NCBI GenBank assembly: GCA_963926355.1
Contig: CAWUWW010000004.1
Coordinates: forward strand, 1-64,000
Source: SCGC-AAA076-P13 sp963926355
GTDB taxonomy: Bacteria > Pseudomonadota > Gammaproteobacteria > Magnimaribacterales > D2472
DNA length: 64,000 nt
Direction of reading: 5' to 3'
The translations under genes were made by a program, and so were the position numbers. Shown piece by piece: positions 18,698-26,232 of the stretch (its first letter is position 1; each line of letters opens with the position of its first letter). Under the pieces are notes generated by a model. It did no database searches and was not told the DNA's origin. It saw nothing but the letters and a program-made list of their open reading frames with translations.

Positions 18698-19561
18698 ATG
18701 AAGAAGTTGCAATTTTGTACATTTATTTTTTTAATCTTATTTTCAAATTACTCATACTCTACTGAGATTAAGCAAACAACATTTGCATTTTGGGATAAGC
18801 CTGATGTTGAGTTATTTTATCTTGAACCTCAAATAATAGATAAAGATACAAAGATTTTATTTGTTATCCATGGTAACTCTAGAACAGCTAGAAGCTATCT
18901 TCAGAAATGGATTCCTTTAGTTAAGAATAAAAATATTATTATTATTGCCCCTTTATTTACTAAAGAGAGCTACAAGTCCTTTGCTTTACTTCAAGTTGCA
19001 AATTCCTCTGGAAAAATAAATAAAGATTCCGATGACTATCTTAATGACTCTATTTCTTTATTTTTTAATTTTTTTAAAAATAAATTTTCTTTAAATATAG
19101 ATACATACAAAATGTATGGTCATTCAGCGGGGGCTCAATTTATACATAGGTATATGCTTTTAAGTAATGACTATAGAATCTCAGATGTAGTTATTGCAAA
19201 TGCTGGCTGGTATACATTTCTCGATGGTAATAATTTTCCATATGGCATTAAAGAAAGCCCAGTTAACATCTCAAGTAAAAGAATCCGTTGGTTCATGTCT
19301 AATAAGACTAGCTTGTTAATTGGCGGCTCTGATACAGAACTCCTAGATGTTAACAGTTCAAAGGGTGCTATGAGGCAGGGCAAGAATAGATTAGAAAGAG
19401 CTAGCAACTACTTTAATAGCTTGATTCTTGCCGGTGAGCAAAATAATATTCCTTTTAGGTGGGGCTTCCATTCGATTAAAGATGTAGCGCACTCAAATAC
19501 TAAAATGACCCCAGTTGCAGCAAAAATTCTCCTAGTAGATGTTATGGATGTAAAGCTTTAG
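18698..19561 (+). CDS. Exported alpha/beta hydrolase
   Basis: A 287-aa secreted serine hydrolase, probably an esterase or depolymerase-like enzyme. The signal peptide is MKKLQFCTFIFLILFSNYSYS. The oxyanion-side motif is IHGNSRTA (about residue 58) and the nucleophile elbow GHSAG has Ser143; a late His (HSIKDVAHSN) is a plausible catalytic base. The substrate is unknown. Its stop codon interlocks with the stop of the convergent photolyase-like gene (TAG/TAA sharing bases 19558-19561), leaving no room for an independent terminator. Confidence 0.75.
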   Translation: MKKLQFCTFIFLILFSNYSYSTEIKQTTFAFWDKPDVELFYLEPQIIDKDTKILFVIHGNSRTARSYLQKWIPLVKNKNIIIIAPLFTKESYKSFALLQVANSSGKINKDSDDYLNDSISLFFNFFKNKFSLNIDTYKMYGHSAGAQFIHRYMLLSNDYRISDVVIANAGWYTFLDGNNFPYGIKESPVNISSKRIRWFMSNKTSLLIGGSDTELLDVNSSKGAMRQGKNRLERASNYFNSLILAGEQNNIPFRWGFHSIKDVAHSNTKMTPVAAKILLVDVMDVKL

Positions 19562-21060
19562 TAGGTATGAGTTCTAATAAACTCTTCAGCTTTCCCAAAA
19601 ATTATCTCTTTTCTTTCTATACTTAGCCTATCTAGAGCCTTGGGCATAAGTGATAGCCTGTGATTAGACTTAAAGAAATTAATATTTTTTTCAATAAATC
19701 TCCAGTAAAGACCATCAACAACATCACACCATTCATCTTTTTTATAGTTTGACATTCTTAAGATATAACTAGATCCACATATATATGGTTTTGTTGAAAA
19801 AATACCTCCGTCGGCATATGTCCCCATTCCATAAACATTCGGAACCATAACCCAGTCAGAAGAATCTACATACATCTCCATAAACCACTTATATATACAA
19901 TTAGGGTCTACATTAGATAGATTCATTAAATTTGAAATTACCATTAATCGATTTATGTGGTGAGTATATCCAAATTCAATTGACTCTTTTATTGCATCAT
20001 CAAGTGGCGTTATACCCGTTTCCCCACAATACCAACTATCTGCAAGTCTTCTTTCATGAGACCAAAAATTTAAATCCTTATATCTTGGCATATTTGCCCA
20101 ATAGACACCCATTATAAACTCCCTCCAGCCAAGCAGCTGCCTTATAAACCCCTCAATGGAATTCAAAGGTATCTTTCCATTTGATTCATGATATGCATTT
20201 TCCGCCTCTCTAATGCACTCGAGGGGATTTAAAAGACCTGCATTTAAGTATGGGGAGATTAGCGAATGAAACATAAAGGTATTTTCTTTATTTATAGCAT
20301 CCTGAAAATTTCCAAAATTAGGCAGTAGGGTGGAGATAAAATCTTGATAGATCTTCCAGGCCGCATCATGTGTTACCGCCCATTGAAAATTATCTATAGA
20401 GCCATAAGATGAGGAAAATATTTTTTCAACTTCAATCATCACATCTATTGTTATGGGATCATTGAGATTTTTGTCTCGTTCTGGTATATCAATACTTAAT
20501 TTTGACATTCCCAACCTATTTTCTTTATCAAGATTCCATTTATTGCCCGTTGGCTTTCCATCATCTGTCATAAGAACATTAAATTTTTTTCTTAGGTACC
20601 TGTAGTAGTACTCTTGTACAAGAGATTTTTTATCTGCTGACCAGTTAATAAAATCTTTACCTGAGGTTATAAATTTTTTATCCTCAAGAACATCAAGCTC
20701 AACATTATTCGACTGACAAAAATACATAAGATCTTTAAGGGTTTTAAAATCAGAAGGCTTTGATACTACTAGCCTTGAGAAAGGAGTCTTTGTATAAATA
20801 GAGCAAAGATACTGTTCAAGATTCTCTGATAGATTTTGTGTAATTTTTCTATGGAGAAGGTTTTTATGAATAATTTTTTCTTTAAAATGACGTAGCGAGC
20901 TTATTAAAAAAATTAATTTATGTTTGTGATGGGGGAGTTGGTAAAATGTATCCATTGGCTCATATAGCAACAATTCATCATCATCTTTTATGGATTCTAG
21001 AACAGGGTTATCTATATAAAGCTGATCTGGAAATATTAGGCCTAGTGAATTCATATTCAT
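19558..21060 (-). CDS. Cryptochrome/photolyase-related protein (DPRP/PhrB group)
   Basis: A 500-aa FAD protein of the deoxyribodipyrimidine photolyase-related family, whose characterised members repair (6-4) photoproducts or sense light. The N-terminal antenna-type domain begins GLIFPDQLYIDNPVLESIKD. The helical FAD domain includes FIRQLLGWREFIMGVYW, YGFTHHINRLMVISNLMNL and WVMVPNVYGMGTYADGG, close to PhrB-type enzymes. From memory, PhrB carries a CxxC and a CPFN-type Cys ligating a [4Fe-4S] cluster; here that stretch reads SNYKKDEWCDVVDGLYWRF and the CxxC is absent, so the cluster is probably missing or altered. Two in-frame ATGs exist at the start (MNMN). The family call is firm, the reaction less so. 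Confidence 0.88.
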   Translation of the reverse strand: MNMNSLGLIFPDQLYIDNPVLESIKDDDELLLYEPMDTFYQLPHHKHKLIFLISSLRHFKEKIIHKNLLHRKITQNLSENLEQYLCSIYTKTPFSRLVVSKPSDFKTLKDLMYFCQSNNVELDVLEDKKFITSGKDFINWSADKKSLVQEYYYRYLRKKFNVLMTDDGKPTGNKWNLDKENRLGMSKLSIDIPERDKNLNDPITIDVMIEVEKIFSSSYGSIDNFQWAVTHDAAWKIYQDFISTLLPNFGNFQDAINKENTFMFHSLISPYLNAGLLNPLECIREAENAYHESNGKIPLNSIEGFIRQLLGWREFIMGVYWANMPRYKDLNFWSHERRLADSWYCGETGITPLDDAIKESIEFGYTHHINRLMVISNLMNLSNVDPNCIYKWFMEMYVDSSDWVMVPNVYGMGTYADGGIFSTKPYICGSSYILRMSNYKKDEWCDVVDGLYWRFIEKNINFFKSNHRLSLMPKALDRLSIERKEIIFGKAEEFIRTHTY

Positions 21061-21139
21061 ATATCATACTGCTACTATCATCATTTTTTATATATTTCAT
21101 ACTAATTATTGATAGATTCCTATTTTTTTATTGACACAT

Positions 21140-21188
21140 TTGTCACAGTTTTGTAACATATAAATATATAATGTCACTGTTATGTAAC
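21140..21188 (+). promoter_or_regulatory. Two PhoB boxes with -10, promoter of the 145-aa exported protein
   Basis: Box 1 at 21140-21157 reads TTGTCAC-AGTT-TTGTAAC, two 7-bp direct repeats spaced by 4 bp like the PhoB consensus (CTGTCAT-AAAA-CTGTCAC). A perfect TATAAT at 21167-21172 follows 9 bp downstream; in E. coli phoA the gap is about 10 bp. Box 2 at 21171-21188 reads ATGTCAC-TGTT-ATGTAAC. The two boxes are 31 bp apart, about three helical turns, and box 2 covers the expected start site. PhoB/PhoR genes are in the same window. Confidence 0.75.
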
Positions 21189-21214
21189 ATTAAATAATAA
21201 AAAAGGATAAACAT

Positions 21215-21652
21215 ATGAATATTAATAATTTAGTTAAAAAAATAGCAATGATCTCATTTATTTCATTATTTTCACTACACTCAATAGCTGATAAAGATAT
21301 TTTTAATGCAGCTCAGGATCAACTTAACCTTAATGCTGTATATATAAATGCAGAGTATGACTCAGCTATGGTTGGTAATTTTTGCCCTAAACAATCCATT
21401 GGTTGTTATGTATCTGCTGATAGGGGTAGAGTATTAATTAGTAAAAATGTACCCAAGGAGCATCACAATGTCGTATTGCTTGGTTTGTACAGCGACTACA
21501 TTCAGCACTCTAATACAGGGCTGATTGATAGTTCTCTGACATGCGGTCTTAAGGTTGATTATTTAGAGGGTTTAAATAATAAAAATCTTGTGAATCTATA
21601 CAAAAGCCAGTGTGAAGCTGTTCATAGGAATAAAGTCGTCGCTATGAACTAA
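21215..21652 (+). CDS. Exported protein of unknown function, PhoB-promoter controlled
   Basis: A 145-aa protein I do not recognise. It has a Sec signal peptide ending around LFSLHSIADK and a small acidic-to-neutral mature part with four Cys (FCPKQSIGCYV, LTCGLK, SQCEAV), which could form two disulfides in the periplasm. The start is supported by AAAAGGAT about 9 bp upstream. It is preceded by a double Pho box with a perfect -10, so it should be induced by phosphate starvation. The convergent neighbour is a PhoD-like phosphatase, which fits a phosphorus role, but no enzymatic motif is evident. Confidence 0.7.
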   Translation: MNINNLVKKIAMISFISLFSLHSIADKDIFNAAQDQLNLNAVYINAEYDSAMVGNFCPKQSIGCYVSADRGRVLISKNVPKEHHNVVLLGLYSDYIQHSNTGLIDSSLTCGLKVDYLEGLNNKNLVNLYKSQCEAVHRNKVVAMN

Positions 21653-21666
21653 AGATTATTAAGATA

Positions 21667-22644
21667 TTATTTAATTAGAACAATTTTTTTATTAATAACA
21701 TTGCCTTTGATGTCTTTAAGACCAATGCTAACTTTTTTCTGAACCCCGTCAATTAATATAAAGCCGTAGTTTTCACTTGTATACATATCTCCCATAAGAA
21801 GTAGATCAGTTTCAGATGAACTTTTTCTTGAGCTAGGGACATTGATTGACGATGAGGTTACTTCAAATATGTCGCCATATTTATAAATTCCAGCTCTGTG
21901 TCTATCACCTGAAATAACAATTGTTGTTGCATCCAGGTTATTTATAAGATCAAGCATTTTTTTTCTGTCATTTGGAAATAGCGACCATTTCTCAAACCTA
22001 TGATTAGTTGCAAGAAGTTGAATGGATGTCATTATGATAACAAGGTCAGCATCTCTGCTTATGGTTTTATTTAACCAATTCCATTGATCCATTCCTAGGA
22101 TCCCCGCGTCTTCATCGATATTATTTTGGTATGAAAGCTTTTTGCCTTTAATTTCAGATCTAAAATATCTAGTATCTAGTCCAATAAAGTGAACTTTTAA
22201 ACCATCGACGACAATCTCTTTATCATAATATATCCCCTCTTGGTGGTTTCTCTGATCATTCTGCGGTATATCCCAAAAATCTAAAAAAATATCCTGAGAC
22301 TCCTTTTTATTTATATAAGAACCCCCGCCATCATTTTCACCGTAGTCATGATCGTCCCATATTGTAAAAATATCCTTATTGCTTAGCCAGGATGGAAATT
22401 GTAACTTTTGTTTTGAGTAGGCTGAGCGTAATTTTATTAAATTACCCGAAGTATCATCTCCGTAGACATTATCACCAAGGAATATAAACCCATCAATGTT
22501 ATCTTTTTCTATAGCAGACCATATAGGTTGGGGTAAGTCTTGATTAATACATGACCCAAAAGCAATGCTATAAGTTTCTGAATAAGCACTATTACTTAAC
22601 GTTATAAGAAAAAGTAATAAAGAAAAGGGGTAGTAAGATTTCAC
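21667..22644 (-). CDS. PhoD-like alkaline phosphatase/phosphodiesterase, exported
   Basis: A 325-aa exported metallophosphoesterase of the PhoD type, releasing phosphate from organic esters in the periplasm. Signal peptide: MKSYYPFSLLLFLITLSNSAYS. Motifs in order: AFGSCINQDLPQP, IFLGDNVYGDD (metal ligand Asp/Asn), FTIWDDHDYGENDGGG (DDHD motif), VHFIGLDTRYFRS, IMTSIQLLA and VISGDRHRAG. These are the PhoD-family landmarks; the protein is shorter than Bacillus PhoD and lacks its N-terminal extra domain. The spacer to the divergent gene is only 23 bp and I see no Pho box there, so PhoB control is not shown for this gene itself. Confidence 0.85.
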   Translation of the reverse strand: MKSYYPFSLLLFLITLSNSAYSETYSIAFGSCINQDLPQPIWSAIEKDNIDGFIFLGDNVYGDDTSGNLIKLRSAYSKQKLQFPSWLSNKDIFTIWDDHDYGENDGGGSYINKKESQDIFLDFWDIPQNDQRNHQEGIYYDKEIVVDGLKVHFIGLDTRYFRSEIKGKKLSYQNNIDEDAGILGMDQWNWLNKTISRDADLVIIMTSIQLLATNHRFEKWSLFPNDRKKMLDLINNLDATTIVISGDRHRAGIYKYGDIFEVTSSSINVPSSRKSSSETDLLLMGDMYTSENYGFILIDGVQKKVSIGLKDIKGNVINKKIVLIK

Positions 22645-22667
22645 TTTACAATAGTATCATTGGTTGT

Positions 22668-23426
22668 ATGCAAACGATAATACTTAAAAATATTTTTATA
22701 TTAATTTCTATTTTTACTATTTTCTCTTGTGGAAATTCAAATACTGAGCCAAATAGATCACTAAGTTCCCTCATTCAACCAGAGTTTACCTACAATCAAG
22801 ATTTTTTTGATTGCTCAATTAATACAAACTATTCTTTAATAAACTTAGAATCTTTTTTTTCATCATTTATAGGTGATTATAATAAGGGCGAGGTAAATGG
22901 CGAGACTTTAAACGCCTCAGTTTTATTTCCAGACAATATAGACACTATTAAGAATTTTATTATTAGCGTGAGATCTAATAGCAATCCCCAGGTAGTATCT
23001 AATTTCGTAGAAGCGCTAAAGAGTAAGAAATTTAGTAATATTGCATCATGCACTTTTTCTATATATCAAATGAAGGGTTTTGACATTGTTGCTAAAAACA
23101 ATCAACCTATTTTAGATTATGTTTTTGTTGAAATTTTGAGATGTAAATATAATGAAGGTTATAATTTTGGGACCTTCAAAATTTCAATTGAAAGATTTCT
23201 AGAGCAAATCAATTTACTCGGCATTTCATACTCATTGTCTTATATTGATAATGTAAATTCTGACGGAAATTTTATTTGGATCAACTCATTCTTTGGAGAT
23301 AATTTTAAAAAAAATCTCTCAGATGACTGGATTGATCTTAAGGATTCCATTGAAATACAAAATGAATTTAACAGTAATTCTTCGTGTATAGATTCAAAAT
23401 CTTACAAATCTTATAAATTAATTTAA
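22668..23426 (+). CDS. Lipoprotein of unknown function, member 1 of a three-gene paralog group
   Basis: A 252-aa putative lipoprotein with lipobox IFSC near residue 21. I do not recognise a named family. The mature part looks like two repeats: one starting FDCSINTNYSLINLESFF and one starting LRCKYNEGYNFGTFKISIE, each followed by a hydrophobic strand pair ending in a phrase such as NFIWIN. The same plan (Cys, short acidic linker, helix, then (D/N)FIW) is seen in the genes at 23531 and 24440. It could be a duplicated ferredoxin-like/dimeric alpha-beta-barrel fold; this is inference. Confidence 0.6.
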   Translation: MQTIILKNIFILISIFTIFSCGNSNTEPNRSLSSLIQPEFTYNQDFFDCSINTNYSLINLESFFSSFIGDYNKGEVNGETLNASVLFPDNIDTIKNFIISVRSNSNPQVVSNFVEALKSKKFSNIASCTFSIYQMKGFDIVAKNNQPILDYVFVEILRCKYNEGYNFGTFKISIERFLEQINLLGISYSLSYIDNVNSDGNFIWINSFFGDNFKKNLSDDWIDLKDSIEIQNEFNSNSSCIDSKSYKSYKLI

Positions 23427-23530
23427 AAATCTAAATATATTTATACTTTCGACCATTCATTTTTATATAAATCCTGTATATTACCCTTGTATTTTTCTAC
23501 TTAATAAAACACATAACCACGGGCCACTAA

Positions 23531-24289
23531 ATGCGTATTTTTGTTTCTATTTTCCTTATACTTACATCACACAACTCGCTTGAGGCAAAAACTTCTGAGC
23601 CTATTTGGTCGGAATATTTTTCGTGCAAATTAGATTCTGGAAAAACATTAGAAGACTTAGATATCTACAAAAGCAATTGGAATAAGTTTATGGATGAGTC
23701 TGATGTTACTGGCTATGATGCAGCAATTTTATATCCTAGATATGTCTCACCATCTGATGAGCATGATTTTATTTGGGTTGGCCATTCAAGCAACTCCATT
23801 CAATTTGGAATTGGTAACGATAATTGGGGTGGTGAGGAGGCAAAAGAACTCCGCAGATCTTTCCCAGCCTCATGCAATGAATCTTTCTCAGCACAACAGT
23901 TCCTAATCCAATCTAATTACACATTAGATGAAATGAACCCAACATATCCTGTCTCCTATAGAGATTGCAAACTACTTAGCAACAAGACACTGGAAGATGC
24001 TTATAAGGTGGTTCTCCAAAGTATGTCATCATCTCACTCAAGAGGTATAAAGGTTAGCTCAAGAATTATAGAAATAAAATATGGAACCCCTGCTAAGTTA
24101 GAGCCTTATGATTTTATTCTTTCATTCAACAGTCCTACCTGGGAGGAATGGGGAAGGGGTACTAAAGATTATGATGAAAATATCCTAGGTTCCCCAGGGG
24201 ATAACGAGGTAAATAAAACATTTATTTGTGAGAACCCAAGAATGTATTCAGGCTCTATAGTGAGATGGTATGATTTTATTAAGCGCTAA
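23531..24289 (+). CDS. Exported protein of unknown function, member 2 of the paralog group
   Basis: A 252-aa protein with a signal peptide (cut near SLEAKTSEP) and no lipobox. The internal duplication is clearest here: SCKLDSGKTLEDLDIYKS near residue 32 and DCKLLSNKTLEDAYKVVL near residue 143. The first half contains HDFIWVGHSSNSIQFG and the second YDFILSFNSPTWEEWG at matching positions. Function unknown; the repeat layout matches the flanking paralogs. A strong hairpin terminator follows at 24316-24342. The 104-bp upstream spacer holds only weak -10-like sequences. Confidence 0.6.
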   Translation: MRIFVSIFLILTSHNSLEAKTSEPIWSEYFSCKLDSGKTLEDLDIYKSNWNKFMDESDVTGYDAAILYPRYVSPSDEHDFIWVGHSSNSIQFGIGNDNWGGEEAKELRRSFPASCNESFSAQQFLIQSNYTLDEMNPTYPVSYRDCKLLSNKTLEDAYKVVLQSMSSSHSRGIKVSSRIIEIKYGTPAKLEPYDFILSFNSPTWEEWGRGTKDYDENILGSPGDNEVNKTFICENPRMYSGSIVRWYDFIKR

Positions 24290-24315
24290 AGACAATTTTT
24301 TTATTAAAGATATAA

Positions 24316-24342
24316 AAAAAGGAAGCTAATTGCTTCCTTTTT
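24316..24342 (+). terminator. Rho-independent terminator
   Basis: An 11-bp stem AAAAAGGAAGC / GCTTCCTTTTT with a 5-nt loop, ending in T residues. It ends the transcript of the gene finishing at 24289 and separates it from the tRNA gene starting at 24361. Confidence 0.88.
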
Positions 24343-24360
24343 ATTTATAATCTTTTCTGC

Positions 24361-24435
24361 GCGGGTATCGTATAATGGCTATTATAAGAGGTTTCCAACC
24401 TTTTGATGAGAGTTCGATCCTCTCTACCCGCTCCA
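24361..24435 (+). tRNA. tRNA-Gly (anticodon UCC)
   Basis: A 75-nt cloverleaf. The acceptor stem is GCGGGTA (24361-24367) with TACCCGC (24425-24431), followed by discriminator T and an encoded CCA (24433-24435). The anticodon loop TTTCCAA gives UCC, decoding GGA/GGG. The T arm is GAGAG-TTCGATC-CTCTC. The convergent gene ends 4 bp downstream. Confidence 0.95.
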
Positions 24436-24439
24436 CGAA

Positions 24440-25162
24440 CTACCTAATAACAGTTCCATTAAAGTCATTTGTATTGCAGGTGAACATTTCAACATAATCA
24501 CTTGCATTTTCACTTACCATGAATTTCCCTAACGCCATATTTTTATCTTGATCGTCTAACCATAGGTCTAACCATACAAAATCTGGTTTTGGATCAAGTT
24601 CAAATGTTGGGTTTAGGAGAACATTCCAATATGTGTCACTCCATACAGTCGAACCTACATTTGATTTAAAAGTCTTAAATGACTCTTCATCATGACCTTC
24701 ATTGTAGCTGCAAAAATGAAATCTATTTGAGAAAGCGCCAGAGTTATTATCAATCTTTGGAGGGGAGACCTCGGCAATTTCAAAAGCAAATACATTTGCT
24801 GGATCAAAGCTCATAATTCCATCAATGGATTCCTCCCATTTATCAGACATATTTGACATCCAATACTTCCATCCAGCATCTCTTGCTGACATAGAAGGCC
24901 ATTTCATAACCCAGATAAAATCATAATTATCATTTGCAACTGTTGGGGTTAGGATGTTTGCTCCATCCATTACCATTCCCGAGTCGGTAATAATTTGATT
25001 CCATTCATTGATTAATTTAGCAAGGTTTTCTGAATTAAAATCTGGTCCAGCTGAATGCCAAACATACTCGACAACGGATGGTTTAGGAGTTTCTTTAACA
25101 ATTGATTGGGAGCATGAAATAATAAATAAAGTTGTTAAAACCGAGAGTGTTATTTTTTTCAT
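24440..25162 (-). CDS. Lipoprotein of unknown function, member 3 of the paralog group
   Basis: A 240-aa lipoprotein with lipobox FIISC (about residue 17). Two internal repeats are visible: EYVWHSAGPDFNSENLAKLI then YDFIWVMKWPSMSARDAGW, and later FHFCSYNEGHDEESFKTFKS then PDFVWLDLWLDDQDKNMALG. The repeat plan matches the genes at 22668 and 23531. The (D)FxWxxxWP and AGW elements recall NIPSNAP/dimeric alpha-beta-barrel-like proteins, but I cannot name the family. Transcribed toward the tRNA gene; an upstream bidirectional terminator isolates it from pilD. Confidence 0.6.
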   Translation of the reverse strand: MKKITLSVLTTLFIISCSQSIVKETPKPSVVEYVWHSAGPDFNSENLAKLINEWNQIITDSGMVMDGANILTPTVANDNYDFIWVMKWPSMSARDAGWKYWMSNMSDKWEESIDGIMSFDPANVFAFEIAEVSPPKIDNNSGAFSNRFHFCSYNEGHDEESFKTFKSNVGSTVWSDTYWNVLLNPTFELDPKPDFVWLDLWLDDQDKNMALGKFMVSENASDYVEMFTCNTNDFNGTVIR

Positions 25163-25212
25163 AATTTACCTAACTTAGTTAATATATATATTTATAACAT
25201 ATTTTTTCCAAA

Positions 25213-25239
25213 AAAAAGCAGGTCAAGGACCTGCTTTTT
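25213..25239 (-). terminator. Rho-independent terminator, bidirectional
   Basis: A 12-bp perfect stem AAAAAGCAGGTC / GACCTGCTTTTT with a 3-nt AAG loop and T runs on both strands. On the minus strand it lies 48 bp after the prepilin peptidase stop and ends the acyl-CoA synthetase-ggt-pilD transcript. Confidence 0.88.
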
Positions 25240-25286
25240 AAGACCCAGGGGATATGAATTTGAGGATAGCATTCAAAAGGTCTTAC

Positions 25287-26141
25287 TTATATGACTAAGA
25301 TATTACCTAAAAGTTCAAAATATTTTAATAAAATATAAAAAATGAATCCTAGTATTAGCCCAGATCCAAGCGGCACTTCTCTAGAGTACTTTTTTAGATT
25401 ACCTGTAATAATTAAAAGTGCACTTATGGAGCCTAGAAATAGTATTGGAGCGAGAGAAAAAGGCCCAGTTATAGAGCCTATACCAGCAAATAATATAAAA
25501 TCACCTCCACCAATTCCATCTCTTTTGTTTATTAGTTTATAAATAAAATTTACAACCCATAAACTTACAAACCCAGTAAAGCACCCAAGTAATGAAAGCC
25601 ATAAATGACTTGAAATATGAGTACTTAAATCACCAACAAAAAAACCAAATAAGCCATTTGAAATAATACCTATTCCACTTAAACAGTAATTCAGGCCAAG
25701 GGGTAAATAAAAAAATTTAATATCTAAAATAAATAGAATATAAAGAATAAAAAATAACACATACACAGTTAAGGATAGAAGTGATATCTGTAAAAAATAG
25801 ATAATTAGTAGTCCTGTAAGGAGATGAATTAACTCATTAAATAGATACATCAAAGATATGGGCTTATTGCATTCATTACATTTACCAAGCTGTTTAATAA
25901 ATCCAAGGATTGGAATTAGATTAAGTAATGAGATTTGTTTCTTGCATCTAGGGCAGTGAGACCTGGGTAAGAAAAGGTTTATTGATTTATCATTGTCGGT
26001 TTCTTTTAAACCAAGTCTGTAAATTAATAGCGACGAAAAACTGCCCATTGAAAGAAAAAAAATAGATACAAGGAATAGGGTAAGGGCAGATCCCCCTGAT
26101 TGAAAAATATTTATAGTACCTATCTCAAAAAACCCAATCAA
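25287..26141 (-). CDS. pilD: Prepilin peptidase (type IV leader peptidase/N-methyltransferase)
   Basis: A 284-aa inner-membrane aspartyl protease that cleaves after the Gly of KG^FTLIE leaders, here expected to process GspG-K. The cytoplasmic zinc-type loop has SHCPRCKK and GKCNECNK (two CxxC). The catalytic Asp motifs are LDIKFFYLP and GIGGGDFILFAG (GxGD-type). About eight hydrophobic helices. The start is TTG at 26141, which keeps the full first helix; the next in-frame ATG would remove it. It follows ggt and a 29-aa ORF and is about 14 kb from the gsp operon, on the opposite strand. Confidence 0.9.
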   Translation of the reverse strand: MIGFFEIGTINIFQSGGSALTLFLVSIFFLSMGSFSSLLIYRLGLKETDNDKSINLFLPRSHCPRCKKQISLLNLIPILGFIKQLGKCNECNKPISLMYLFNELIHLLTGLLIIYFLQISLLSLTVYVLFFILYILFILDIKFFYLPLGLNYCLSGIGIISNGLFGFFVGDLSTHISSHLWLSLLGCFTGFVSLWVVNFIYKLINKRDGIGGGDFILFAGIGSITGPFSLAPILFLGSISALLIITGNLKKYSREVPLGSGLILGFIFYILLKYFELLGNILVI

Positions 26142-26142
26142 T

Positions 26143-26232
26143 TTATTTTTTTCTAGTTATCCAAAAACAAAGAAATAAAAGACCTAGAGCTGGAATTGCG
26201 TAGGCACCTATTATCATTAACTTATCAATCAT
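26143..26232 (-). CDS. Small membrane ORF (29 aa) between ggt and pilD
   Basis: An ATG overlapping the ggt stop opens a 29-codon frame ending in TAA two bases before the TTG of pilD. The product begins MIDKLMIIGAYAIPALG, continues with a single hydrophobic helix and ends with ITRKK, so it is a one-helix membrane peptide with a positive cytoplasmic tail. It fills the gap exactly in a ggt-ORF-pilD relay, which favours a translated gene or a coupling peptide. No family is recognised. Confidence 0.45.
   Translation of the reverse strand: MIDKLMIIGAYAIPALGLLFLCFWITRKK

Noticed and set aside
21131..21136. TTGACA as a sigma-70 -35 box before the 145-aa protein
   Set aside because: No good -10 at 16-18 bp; the TATAAT at 21167 fits much better with the Pho box at 21140-21157.
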